A stretch of 35,652 nucleotides of DNA from Chitinophagaceae bacterium. GTDB lineage: Bacteria; Bacteroidota; Bacteroidia; Chitinophagales; Chitinophagaceae. A program made the translations under genes and the position numbers. Each line of letters opens with the position of its first letter. The stretch's first letter is position 1. The notes beneath the pieces were generated by a model, which worked only from the letters and a program-made list of their open reading frames with translations, searched no databases and had not been told where the DNA came from. The stretch is from contig JAJTFQ010000025.1 in assembly GCA_021299955.1 (NCBI GenBank), positions 1 to 35,652 of the forward strand, in the 5' to 3' direction. Shown here in pieces: positions 7,214-15,083 of this stretch.

Positions 7214-7729
7214 TTGTATACCATGCACAATAACTGTAATCATTGCCCTGACCGGCGAACAGCTGTGCGCCCAAAAATGGGCATCGCGTCCTGGCTCCTG
7301 CTGGCGCTGTTACCGAAGTGTCCGTTCTGCATCATGGCGTTCACATCCACCGCCATGCTTTGCGGAGAGGGCGTCATGACCACATCCTCCCTCACACACA
7401 ACTCCCCACTCACGATCACGATCACGGCGGCACTGGGTATGTTGACCCTATTGGCGATCGTATTCAACAGAAGAGGGGTAAAAACCATCTACGCGCTTTT
7501 ATTCTCCATCCCCGGACTGTTCATGATCATGTTCAGCGTGATCCGCCAGGGTGGACAACCGCTCTATTATTCCGGCACCCTGCTGCTGTTTGTGGGTGTA
7601 TGGATGAACGGCAGTTTACCCTGGTTATGGAAGAATATGTTCCCCGGCGGGGGCCGTCTCGGCTTCCAACGCATATATAAATACTTAAATGGTTCCGCCC
7701 AGGTGTCTGGAGAAACACGACGGAACTGA
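7214..7729 (+). CDS. Small integral membrane protein with CNHC and CPFC motifs
   Basis: A 171-residue protein of no family I can name with certainty. A short N-terminal segment carries CNHC (residues 8-11), then a first membrane helix ends in LLPKCPFCIMAF, followed by a Cys in AMLCGEG and about three more hydrophobic helices (TITAALGMLTLLAIVF, IYALLFSIPGLFMIMF, YYSGTLLLFVGVWM). The Cys pair at the membrane edge recalls MerC/MerT-like or thiol-redox membrane proteins. It ends 26 bases before coxM on the same strand and may share its transcript. A role in metal or redox chemistry for CO dehydrogenase is only an inference from position. An alternative start at 7223 would also keep all motifs. 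Confidence 0.65.
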   Translation: MYTMHNNCNHCPDRRTAVRPKMGIASWLLLALLPKCPFCIMAFTSTAMLCGEGVMTTSSLTHNSPLTITITAALGMLTLLAIVFNRRGVKTIYALLFSIPGLFMIMFSVIRQGGQPLYYSGTLLLFVGVWMNGSLPWLWKNMFPGGGRLGFQRIYKYLNGSAQVSGETRRN

Positions 7730-7734
7730 ATCCA

Positions 7735-7742
7735 TAAGTTTA
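7735..7742 (+). promoter_or_regulatory. Candidate -7 box of the cox operon
   Basis: TAAGTTTA (TAnnTTTA) ends 13 bases before the coxM ATG at 7756. No -33 TTTG is visible at 19-21 bases, so this is a weak assignment. The operon might also be read from the upstream membrane-protein gene. Confidence 0.3.
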
Positions 7743-7755
7743 AAACCCATACACG

Positions 7756-8628
7756 ATGATTGCTCAGTCATTCAACTACGAATCACCAGCCACGCTGGCT
7801 GAGGCGATCGCCCTGCTCAACGAGCACGGAGATGAAGCCAAAGTGCTTTCTGGCGGACACAGCCTCATTCCAATGATGAAGCTGAGGTTTGCGACCCCGT
7901 CGTATCTCATCGACATCAACCGGATCCCGGGATTGTCCGAAATTGTCGAGGATGTGGACGGCACGATCCACATCGGCGCCCTGGTCAGGGAGTCGCAACT
8001 GGAACACTCGGAACTGCTCGGCAGACATTTTCCGATCTTCAAGGATGTCACCAAACTCATTGCAGATCCTCAGGTGCGTAACATGGGTACCCTGGGTGGT
8101 AACCTGGCGCATGGCGACGCAGCAAACGACCATCCGGCGGTGATGATCGCCTTGCGGGCTTCTGTGATCATCACGGGTGCTGATGGAGAACGTTCCGTTC
8201 CGATCGATGATTTCTTTTATGGTTTCTATATGACGGCCATCCAGCAAGGCGAGATCCTGACAGAGATCCGTTTGCCGGTTCCGCCCAAGGGTACGGGCAA
8301 TGCGTATCACAAGCTGGAACGTAAAGTTGGCGATTACGCCACTTCCGGAGTTGCGGTACAGATCACGCTGGATGAATCTGGCGTGGTCACGGCGGCAGGT
8401 ATCGGACTGACCAATGTCAATCCTGTTCCGCTGAGGGCTGTCCGCAGCGAAGAAGCGCTGATCGGCAAACCGCTGAGCGACGAAACCATTGAACTTGCCG
8501 CTCGCTTCGCTTCGGAAGATTGCAGCCCCAGCACTGATCTGCGCGGATCTGAAGAATACAAGCGCCACGTGACCGGAGTGCTGGTCAAGCGGATGATCAA
8601 AAAGGCCGCTGAAAGAGCTCAGTCTTAA
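7756..8628 (+). CDS. coxM: CO dehydrogenase medium (FAD) subunit
   Basis: The flavin subunit of the molybdenum hydroxylase, 290 residues, passing electrons from the iron-sulfur subunit to quinone or another acceptor. FAD-binding motifs are seen at LSGGHSLIPMMKLR (about residues 33-46, the AGGHS-type loop) and MGTLGGNLAHGDAANDHPA (about 110-128, the TxGG-type loop). The C-terminal CO-dehydrogenase-flavoprotein domain follows. Its length nearly equals that of classical CoxM. It begins the M-S-L order with 27 and 30 base gaps to the next genes. Alone it could belong to any xanthine dehydrogenase-type enzyme; the form I assignment comes from coxL. Confidence 0.95.
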   Translation: MIAQSFNYESPATLAEAIALLNEHGDEAKVLSGGHSLIPMMKLRFATPSYLIDINRIPGLSEIVEDVDGTIHIGALVRESQLEHSELLGRHFPIFKDVTKLIADPQVRNMGTLGGNLAHGDAANDHPAVMIALRASVIITGADGERSVPIDDFFYGFYMTAIQQGEILTEIRLPVPPKGTGNAYHKLERKVGDYATSGVAVQITLDESGVVTAAGIGLTNVNPVPLRAVRSEEALIGKPLSDETIELAARFASEDCSPSTDLRGSEEYKRHVTGVLVKRMIKKAAERAQS

Positions 8629-8655
8629 ATATTAAATCGTAGAAACAATATAAAT

Positions 8656-9162
8656 ATGACTAGGAAGATATCAGTCACCGTCAACGGTACAAAACATGAA
8701 CTGGAAGTAGAACCCAGGCTCCTGCTCGTGCACATGATCCGCGAGGTCCTCAACATGACCGGCACCCATATCGGATGCGATACCAGCAGCTGCGGTGCCT
8801 GCACCATTCTGCTGGATGGCAAGAGCATCAAGAGTTGCACCGTGCTGGCCGTTCAGGCCGATGGGCATAGCCTCACCACCATCGAGGGACTTGCCCCCGA
8901 GGGAGGTCCGCTCCACCCGCTCCAGGACGGCTTCAAGGAAAACCATGGTCTTCACTGTGGATTCTGCACCCCGGGCATGATCATGCGTTGCGTAGAGCTC
9001 CTCGAGCACAACAACAACCCGACGGAGGAAGAGATCCGTTGGGGCATCTCCGGCAATCTCTGCCGCTGCACCGGATATAACAACATCGTCAAGGCCGTCC
9101 AGTGGGCGGGTGCGAAGATGCGTGGGGAAGAGACCCCTTCCACTGAGCCCGAGTTCGTCTGA
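8656..9162 (+). CDS. coxS: CO dehydrogenase small (2Fe-2S) subunit
   Basis: A 168-residue subunit with two [2Fe-2S] clusters carrying electrons from the molybdenum site to FAD. The N-terminal plant-ferredoxin-type domain has [16 protein letters not shown] (about residues 40-55). The C-terminal four-helix domain has [11 protein letters not shown] (about 99-109) and [10 protein letters not shown] (about 135-144). All eight cluster cysteines are present. The start codon is preceded by the AU-rich leader ACAATATAAATATG, a pattern repeated at other gene starts in this island. Confidence 0.97.
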   Translation: MTRKISVTVNGTKHELEVEPRLLLVHMIREVLNMTGTHIGCDTSSCGACTILLDGKSIKSCTVLAVQADGHSLTTIEGLAPEGGPLHPLQDGFKENHGLHCGFCTPGMIMRCVELLEHNNNPTEEEIRWGISGNLCRCTGYNNIVKAVQWAGAKMRGEETPSTEPEFV

Positions 9163-9192
9163 TCCCATCATTCAACACATAAATTCATCATC

Positions 9193-11559
9193 ATGATTCA
9201 ATGTAAGACTTCGAAGTCCATCGGAGGGATGGGACACTCCCTGAAACGCAAGGAGGACGCCCGATTCATCCAGGGGAAAGGCAACTACGTCGATGACGTG
9301 AAGCTGCCCGGCATGCTGTATATGGACATCGTACGCAGTCCATACGCATATGCCAAGATCAAGAAAATCAACATCGAAGAGGCCATGAAAGTGCCCGGTG
9401 TTGTTGCCGTCGTTACCGGTCGTGACCTGGAGAAATACAACCTCCACTGGATGCCCACGCTAATGAGCGACACGCAGATGGTACTGCCCACGGACACCGT
9501 GATGTACCAAAGCCAGGAGGTCGCCGCCGTCATCGCCACCACCAAGTACGCCGCGCGCGACGGACGCGAGGCCGTGATAGTGGAATACGAGCCCATGAAG
9601 CCGGTCATCGACCCTTTCAAGGCCCTTGATCCTTCTGCTCCGGTATTGAGGACAGACAAAGAAGGCAAGACAGACAACCATATTTGGAACTGGAAGGTGG
9701 GCGATAAGGAAAAAACCGACAAACTGTTCGAAACGGCAGACATCGTCGTGAAAGAACAGATGCATATCCCCCGTATCCATGTGGCATCGATCGAAACCTG
9801 CGGTTGCGTAGCTGACTACGACAAGGTGAACAATCACCTGACGATGTACATGACCACGCAGGCGCCCCATGCCATCCGTACCGTGATCGCGCTGGTAGCC
9901 GGCCATGTAGGCCTCACTGAAGAGAAGGTTCGCGTGATCGCGCCGGACATCGGAGGTGGCTTCGGTGGTAAAGTGCCCGTTTATCCGGGATATGTGATCG
10001 CCATCGCTGTCTCATTCCTGGTGGGCAAGCCGGTCAAGTGGATCGAAGACCGCAGTGAAAACCTGCAGGCTGACAGCTTCGCACGGGATTACCATATCAC
10101 GGCGGAAATGGCCGGCACGAAGGACGGCAAGATCCTCGGTACCCGCTTCAAGATCCTCGCCGACCATGGTTACACGGATGCGTCCGCCAACCCGTCGAAG
10201 TTCCCCACCGGCATGTTCTCTATTGCCACCGGTAGTTATGATTATGACACGACCTACATGGAGTGTGATGCCGTATACACCAACAAACCCCCGGGAGGTG
10301 TGGCCTATCGCTGTTCCTTCCGCGTGACCGAGGCTGTCCATGCCATCGAGCGGATCACTGACAGATATGCCCTCGAGATCGGAAAAGATCCTGCAGATCT
10401 GAGGATGCAGAACTTCATCAAGAAAGAAGATTTCCCCTGGAAATCCCCGACCGGATGGATCTATGATTCCGGTGATTACCATGCTGGTCTGGAAAAAGCC
10501 ATGCAGGCAGTCAACTACCATGATCTGCGCAGAGAGCAGGCTGAAAAGCGTTCTCGGGGCGAACTGATGGGCATCGGCCTATCGACCTTCACAGAGATCG
10601 TAGGTGCAGGTCCTTCCAAGGACTTCGATATCCTCGGCATCAAGATGTTCGACAGTGCTGAGATCCGCGTGCATCCCACCGGCAAGGCCATCGCCCGTTT
10701 CGGCACGAAGAGCCAGGGACAGGGTCATGAAACAACCTATGCCCAGATCATCGCGGAAGAACTTGGCATTCCTGCAGAGAACATTGCGATCGAAGAAGGA
10801 GATACGGACACTGCACCTTACGGACTCGGCACATACGCCAGTCGCAGTACCCCGACCGCAGGTGCCGCTGCCGCCATGGCTGCACGCAAGTTGAGGGACA
10901 AGGCCCGCAAGATCGCCGCCTACCTGCTCGAGGTGAGTGAGGAGGACCTGGAATGGGAACCCGGCAAATTCAGCGTGAAAGGAGCTCCGGAGAAATCCAA
11001 GACCATCCAGGAGATCGTATTCGCCGCCTATACCAACCACCCGCAAGGGATGGAGGCCGGATTTGAAGCCACCCACTACTACGATCCCCCGAACCTTACC
11101 TTCCCCTCAGGCGCCTATATCTGCGTGGTGGACATCGACCGCGAAACATGTGAGATCAAAGTCAGAAGGTTCGTCGCCATCGATGATTGCGGGAACATCA
11201 TCAACCCGATGATCGTGCAGGGTCAGGTCCATGGTGGTCTCACCCAGGGCATCGCCCCCGCGATGTACGAAGAACTCATCTATGACGAGTCCGGGAATAT
11301 CCTGAATGGTACGCTCATGGACTACCTCGTACCGACGGCTGTTGAGTCGCCCAACTGGGAGACCGGTCACACGGTAACCCCCTCCCCTCACCATCCGATC
11401 GGTGCCAAGGGCGTGGGAGAATCCCCGACCGTCGGTGCACCTCCTGCGATCGCGAATGCCATCGTGGATGCACTTTCGCCGTTTGGCATCACACATCTGG
11501 ACATCCCCATCACGCCCTATAAGATCTTCAAGGCGCTGAAGGAAAAGCAGGTGTTCTGA
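9193..11559 (+). CDS. coxL: Form I [MoCu] CO dehydrogenase large subunit
   Basis: The catalytic subunit, 788 residues, oxidising CO with water to CO2, two electrons and two protons at a Cu-S-Mo centre bound to molybdopterin cytosine dinucleotide. The N-terminal ald_Xan_dh_C a/b hammerhead begins about residue 15; GGGFGGK lies near residue 255. The loop VAYRCSFR holds Cys374, equivalent to Oligotropha Cys388, which binds copper. This AYxCSFR sequence separates form I (true CO dehydrogenase) from form II and from xanthine dehydrogenases (AYRGAGR or others). The catalytic glutamate is in GVGESP (Glu743). No substitution was seen in these sites. The closing stretch of the operon's structural part is followed by a hairpin. 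Confidence is high for form I by motif; CO oxidation itself is inferred. Confidence 0.96.
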   Translation: MIQCKTSKSIGGMGHSLKRKEDARFIQGKGNYVDDVKLPGMLYMDIVRSPYAYAKIKKINIEEAMKVPGVVAVVTGRDLEKYNLHWMPTLMSDTQMVLPTDTVMYQSQEVAAVIATTKYAARDGREAVIVEYEPMKPVIDPFKALDPSAPVLRTDKEGKTDNHIWNWKVGDKEKTDKLFETADIVVKEQMHIPRIHVASIETCGCVADYDKVNNHLTMYMTTQAPHAIRTVIALVAGHVGLTEEKVRVIAPDIGGGFGGKVPVYPGYVIAIAVSFLVGKPVKWIEDRSENLQADSFARDYHITAEMAGTKDGKILGTRFKILADHGYTDASANPSKFPTGMFSIATGSYDYDTTYMECDAVYTNKPPGGVAYRCSFRVTEAVHAIERITDRYALEIGKDPADLRMQNFIKKEDFPWKSPTGWIYDSGDYHAGLEKAMQAVNYHDLRREQAEKRSRGELMGIGLSTFTEIVGAGPSKDFDILGIKMFDSAEIRVHPTGKAIARFGTKSQGQGHETTYAQIIAEELGIPAENIAIEEGDTDTAPYGLGTYASRSTPTAGAAAAMAARKLRDKARKIAAYLLEVSEEDLEWEPGKFSVKGAPEKSKTIQEIVFAAYTNHPQGMEAGFEATHYYDPPNLTFPSGAYICVVDIDRETCEIKVRRFVAIDDCGNIINPMIVQGQVHGGLTQGIAPAMYEELIYDESGNILNGTLMDYLVPTAVESPNWETGHTVTPSPHHPIGAKGVGESPTVGAPPAIANAIVDALSPFGITHLDIPITPYKIFKALKEKQVF

Positions 11560-11581
11560 TGTATTGACAACCATCAATCAT

Positions 11582-11632
11582 AGGGCGGCAGACATCGCAA
11601 GTGAACTCACGAGCATGATGCGCTGCCGCCCT
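11582..11632 (+). terminator. Hairpin between coxL and coxG (candidate attenuator)
   Basis: AGGGCGGCAG (11582-11591) and CTGCCGCCCT (11623-11632) form perfect 10-base arms. The 31-base interior has a further small hairpin (GTG-AACT-CAC, 11601-11610). The T-rich but interrupted TTTCATTTAT follows. It could act as a partial terminator or as an mRNA-stabilising structure for the coxMSL part of the transcript. Confidence 0.6.
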
Positions 11633-11655
11633 TTCATTTATCTAAACAAATAAAT

Positions 11656-12180
11656 ATGAACGCAACGATATCAAAAACCTTCCAGGTGGCACATCCGATA
11701 GACACCGTATGGGCTAACATCACCAATCCTGAGAAGATCGTAGTATGCGTGCCGGGAGCCGCGCTCACGGAAATGATCGATGAAAATAACTTCAAGGGAG
11801 AAGTGGAACTGAAATTCGGTCCCGTGAAAGCGAAATATGGCGGCAGCATCAGTTTCCTGGAAAGGGACGTACAGCAGCACAGCATGAAAATGAAAGGCGC
11901 AGGTACCGACGTAAAAGGCAAGGGTGGCGCTGACATGCTGCTGGATGCGGTGCTGAAAGAAATTGAAGGTGCCACGGAAGTCAGTGTTACCATGGATGTC
12001 ACCGTTCAAGGTATGCTCGCCCAGTTCGGTAGCCGGCTTGTGACAGACGCGACCTCTCATGTATTCGATCAGTTCGTGAGCAATTTCAAGAATCAGCTCG
12101 ACGGCAAGGAAGTCAAGGGCGCACTCAGCGCGGGTGCCATGATGGGCAGCATGATCAAGGGAATGTTTGGCGGGAAATGA
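11656..12180 (+). CDS. coxG: CoxG, SRPBCC-fold CO dehydrogenase accessory protein
   Basis: A 174-residue SRPBCC/START-like protein of the CoxG family: N-terminal strand SKTFQVAHPIDTVWANI, then the diagnostic VPGAALTEM (near residue 35) and the DVTVQGMLAQFGSRLV segment. CoxG proteins have a hydrophobic pocket and have been reported in mycobacteria to bind menaquinone and link CO dehydrogenase to the membrane. After the fold (about residue 150) a tail rich in Gly, Met and Ala (SAGAMMGSMIKGMFGGK) could lie on a membrane. The gene starts after an ACAAATAAATATG leader and is 9 bases upstream of coxD. Identification is good; its role here is by analogy. Confidence 0.93.
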   Translation: MNATISKTFQVAHPIDTVWANITNPEKIVVCVPGAALTEMIDENNFKGEVELKFGPVKAKYGGSISFLERDVQQHSMKMKGAGTDVKGKGGADMLLDAVLKEIEGATEVSVTMDVTVQGMLAQFGSRLVTDATSHVFDQFVSNFKNQLDGKEVKGALSAGAMMGSMIKGMFGGK

Positions 12181-12189
12181 CGACCAACC

Positions 12190-13071
12190 ATGGATGAACT
12201 CAACAAACCGGAACAACTGGCAGCCCTGCTGGAGGAAGCACGTTATGTTGCCGATCCGGAGATGCTGACTTCTCTATTCCTGCTGCTGAAACTAAGGAAA
12301 CCCCTCCTGTTGGAAGGGCCCCCAGGTGTAGGAAAGACGGAATCCGCCCTTGTGCTGTCAACCATTTTGGACGTCCCGCTGATCCGGCTACAGTGCTATG
12401 AGGGACTGGATATCAGCTCAGCGGTGTACGAATGGAATTACCAGCGACAGTTGCTCTCCATCCGAATGCAGGAGTCATCCCAAATGACCACCGAAGAGAA
12501 GGAGCATAAGATCTTCGGTGAGGACTACCTGCTGAAACGTCCGTTGTTACAGGCCATCACGCAGGTTGACAAATCACCGGTGCTCTTGATCGACGAGCTC
12601 GATCGGAGTGATGAGGAGTTTGAAGCCTTCCTGCTCGAGTTGCTGTCTGCCTTCCAGATCACGATACCGGAACTGGGCACCGTGCGTGCCACCCACAAAC
12701 CTTACGTGATCCTGACCTCCAATCGGACCCGGGAACTGAGTGATGCCTTGAAACGCAGATGCCTTTACCATTGGATCGGATATCCGGGGCTGGAGAAGGA
12801 AATGTCGATCGTCAAAAAGCGGTTGCCCGGCATAGATGATGGTTTGCTTGAGGCCGTCGTCCGACAGGTACAGCAATTCCGGCAGCAGAAATTATCAAAG
12901 GTGCCCGGCATCAGTGAAACCATCGACTGGACAGAGAGTCTGGTGGCACTGGGTCATCGTTCGCTCAATCGGAAGGCAGTGGAAGATACACTGGGTGCCA
13001 TCCTGAAGTCGTCTGAAGACATCGAACTCGCACGTCAGCAAATGACCGAATCCGTTCCTTCGACCCCATGA
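12190..13071 (+). CDS. coxD: CoxD, MoxR-type AAA+ ATPase
   Basis: A 293-residue AAA+ ATPase, near the length of Oligotropha CoxD, thought to unfold or remodel apo-CO dehydrogenase during assembly of the Cu-S-Mo centre. Walker A is GPPGVGKT (residues 43-50), Walker B is LLIDELDR (about 133-140), sensor 1 is ILTSNRTREL, followed by the arginine-finger region LKRRCLYHW. It overlaps coxE by four bases (ATGA), so the two are translationally coupled, as expected for MoxR/VWA pairs. MoxR ATPases also mature other enzymes, but the neighbours make CoxD the clear choice. Confidence 0.95.
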   Translation: MDELNKPEQLAALLEEARYVADPEMLTSLFLLLKLRKPLLLEGPPGVGKTESALVLSTILDVPLIRLQCYEGLDISSAVYEWNYQRQLLSIRMQESSQMTTEEKEHKIFGEDYLLKRPLLQAITQVDKSPVLLIDELDRSDEEFEAFLLELLSAFQITIPELGTVRATHKPYVILTSNRTRELSDALKRRCLYHWIGYPGLEKEMSIVKKRLPGIDDGLLEAVVRQVQQFRQQKLSKVPGISETIDWTESLVALGHRSLNRKAVEDTLGAILKSSEDIELARQQMTESVPSTP

Positions 13072-14210
13072 AGATCCAGGCGTTCCAGACGGGCAGCCTT
13101 AGTGAAAGCATCGTTGCATTCGCGCAATACGTGCGAACGCACGGGCTTAATGTCGGCATTCAGGAAACCCAGGATGCCCTGCATGCCGCAGCACTGGGGT
13201 TGATGGCGGACAGGCAGCAGTTCAAACAGGCGCTGAAAGCCTTGTTCTGCACGACTCCGGAGGAATGCATGCTCTTCGATCAGTTGTTCGCCCAATTCTG
13301 GGACACCAATCCGATCGATCTGCATCAACGCAAAAGCGAAGTGAAGATTCAGGGCAGCGTGAATCGAAAAACGAAGGCATCTGTGGTCATGCTCGGACAA
13401 GGGCAGACTGCCGGACGTATTGACGAAGAAGCGCGGAATGTCAGCGGTGCACATGCAGCGGAAAGGCTAAAGAAAACGGACCTTTCCCTGCTCACGGAAA
13501 TGGAGGCCTCCCAACTGGAAGAGATCGCCCGGAGACTATGCCGGGAAATGGCCGTGAGGATGAGGCGAAGACTCAGGCAACATCCCAGAAAAGGGATGGC
13601 CGATCTGCGCAAGACCGTACGCCAAAGTATCTCAAGCGGGGGGGAACCCATACGGCTTTTCCACCGCATGAATACGCCGAAAAAGCAACGACTGATCGTA
13701 TTCCTCGATATCAGCGGATCAATGGATAAATACTCTCTCTTTCTGCTGAGATTTATTTGTGCGCTGCGCGATCATTTCAGGCAGTTGGAAGCCTTCGTAT
13801 TCAGTACAACCCTGAAACGGATCAGTCGCGGGCTGCAGGCCAGACAACTGGAAACCGTTGTAAGAAATATTCAGGATCACACTGACCACTGGAGCGGTGG
13901 GACACGCATTGGCGAATGCCTGCAACAGTTCATCGAAGTCTACGGAAAACGCATGCTCAACGGATCACCGACGATCATCGTGCTGAGTGACGGATTAGAT
14001 ACCGGAGATGTGTCTCGACTGGGGACGGCACTTTCTCAAATGCACGCGCGTTCAAAACGGATCGTATGGCTGAATCCGCTCAAGGGTATGAAGGATTATC
14101 AGCCACTGGCCCGGGGGATGCAGGCAGCCATGCCTTCGATTGATGATTTCAGATCGGCACATAACCTGGAAAGCCTGCTGGAACTCGAAAATATATTAAG
14201 TCATGCTTGA
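13068..14210 (+). CDS. coxE: CoxE, VWA-domain maturation protein
   Basis: A 380-residue protein with a helical N-terminal half (MadC/CoxE-like) and a C-terminal von Willebrand A domain. The MIDAS motif is FLDISGSMD (from about residue 211), with the later WSGGTRIG and VLSDGLDTGD elements completing the metal site. It works with CoxD: the AAA+ motor acts on its target through the VWA partner, probably during copper insertion into CO dehydrogenase. It overlaps the upstream gene by four and the downstream gene by eight bases, a tight operon. Confidence 0.94.
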   Translation: MKIQAFQTGSLSESIVAFAQYVRTHGLNVGIQETQDALHAAALGLMADRQQFKQALKALFCTTPEECMLFDQLFAQFWDTNPIDLHQRKSEVKIQGSVNRKTKASVVMLGQGQTAGRIDEEARNVSGAHAAERLKKTDLSLLTEMEASQLEEIARRLCREMAVRMRRRLRQHPRKGMADLRKTVRQSISSGGEPIRLFHRMNTPKKQRLIVFLDISGSMDKYSLFLLRFICALRDHFRQLEAFVFSTTLKRISRGLQARQLETVVRNIQDHTDHWSGGTRIGECLQQFIEVYGKRMLNGSPTIIVLSDGLDTGDVSRLGTALSQMHARSKRIVWLNPLKGMKDYQPLARGMQAAMPSIDDFRSAHNLESLLELENILSHA

Positions 14211-14664
14211 ATTCTACGAAAAGATTGCCAACCTTGTCCGTGCTCAAGCCCCGTTTGCAATGGTGCAGGTCGTCGGCCGACAGGCTCCTAGCAGTAGTAA
14301 GCTGGGCGACAAGGCCATCGTAAAAAAGAACGGCCGTATGGAAGGTTGGATTGGCGGGGGCTGCGTACAAGGCATTGTGCTGAAGGAATCAGCTGATGCC
14401 ATCGCCAGCGGAAAGCCCCGGTTGGTGAGGATTGGGAAGGAATTGCAGCACCATCAAAAACAGGAAGGCGTCATGGAATACCGAATGACCTGCCAGAGTG
14501 AAGGCCAGGTAGAGATATACATAGAACCCGTACTGCCCAGGCCACATCTCTTGGTGATCGGGAAATCAGAGATCGCAAAAGCCCTGGTCTCAGGGAGACA
14601 GAGACGAAGAATCACTGCTCCAGGCCTTGAAAAAAGAGTCTTCCTACGTGGGATTCATCTCTAG
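14203..14664 (+). pseudogene. coxF: coxF-like XdhC protein, 5' fragment
   Basis: The N-terminal XdhC/CoxI domain of a CO dehydrogenase maturation factor: GWIGGGCVQG at about residues 46-55 is the family's GG-C loop, and PRPHLLVIGKSEIAKAL (about 111-127) is the start of the Rossmann fold. After Val/Ser at about 14590 the frame becomes a basic tail without family resemblance (GRQRRRITAPG) and stops at 14664. The same stretch read in another frame gives SQGDRDEESLLQAL, the expected later part of the Rossmann domain. Compared with CoxI at 15084 about 50 residues are missing at this junction and the frame is shifted. It therefore appears to be the front half of a gene broken by an internal deletion, unless the assembly is wrong here. 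Confidence 0.8.
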
Positions 14665-15061
14665 TCGAAAAAAAGCTGGCACCATGTCTAACTACCTGCT
14701 CGACGCGGGTGTCGATCCGGCTTCGCTGGATCGTCTGCATACCCCTGCGGGGATAGATATTAACGCCAAGAAACCGGATGAAGTAGCGGTCAGTATCATG
14801 GCCGAAATTATCCGGGTCAAGAATAACCTCGACCTGTCTATCCCAACCGAATCTTCATCGGTCCTCGAAGAAGAAGCCCCTTCCTATTACATCAATCCGG
14901 TATGCGGGGTACCAGTGGATATGAAGCATCCAAAACATGTGATGCAATACGGGAAAGAAACCGTATATTTCTGTTGCGACGGGTGCAAGATCAAATTCGA
15001 AAAAGATCCGGATAAATATATGAAGGCAAGGGAGGCGGGACTTCCGCCTGAAGGCATGTAA
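14627..15061 (+). pseudogene. coxF: coxF-like protein, 3' fragment: XdhC C-terminus plus YHS domain
   Basis: In the frame that becomes open near 14588 the sequence continues the XdhC C-terminal domain (ALKKESSYVGFISSRKKAG, then DRLHTPAGIDINAKKPDEVA), and ends in a YHS-type domain (about 14880-15040) with INPVCGVPVD and YFCCDGCKIKFEKDP. The YHS cysteines suggest metal binding; copper is attractive since the pathway must deliver copper, but this is inference. The listed start is a TTG; a GTG at 14648 or an ATG at 14684 could start a shorter protein holding the YHS domain. Whether it is still translated is unknown. It precedes coxI by 22 bases. Confidence 0.75.
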
Positions 15062-15083
15062 CCTTATATTTAATTTGTTTTCC

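Noticed and set aside
7188-7379. Cys-rich 63-codon frame starting upstream of the CPFC membrane protein
   Set aside because: It overlaps the membrane protein in another frame, becomes Arg/Ser/Pro-rich as expected of a shadow frame, and has no hydrophobic or family pattern.
9193-11559. Large subunit as a form II or xanthine dehydrogenase-type enzyme
   Set aside because: The active-site loop is AYRCSFR with the copper-binding Cys, not AYRGAGR.
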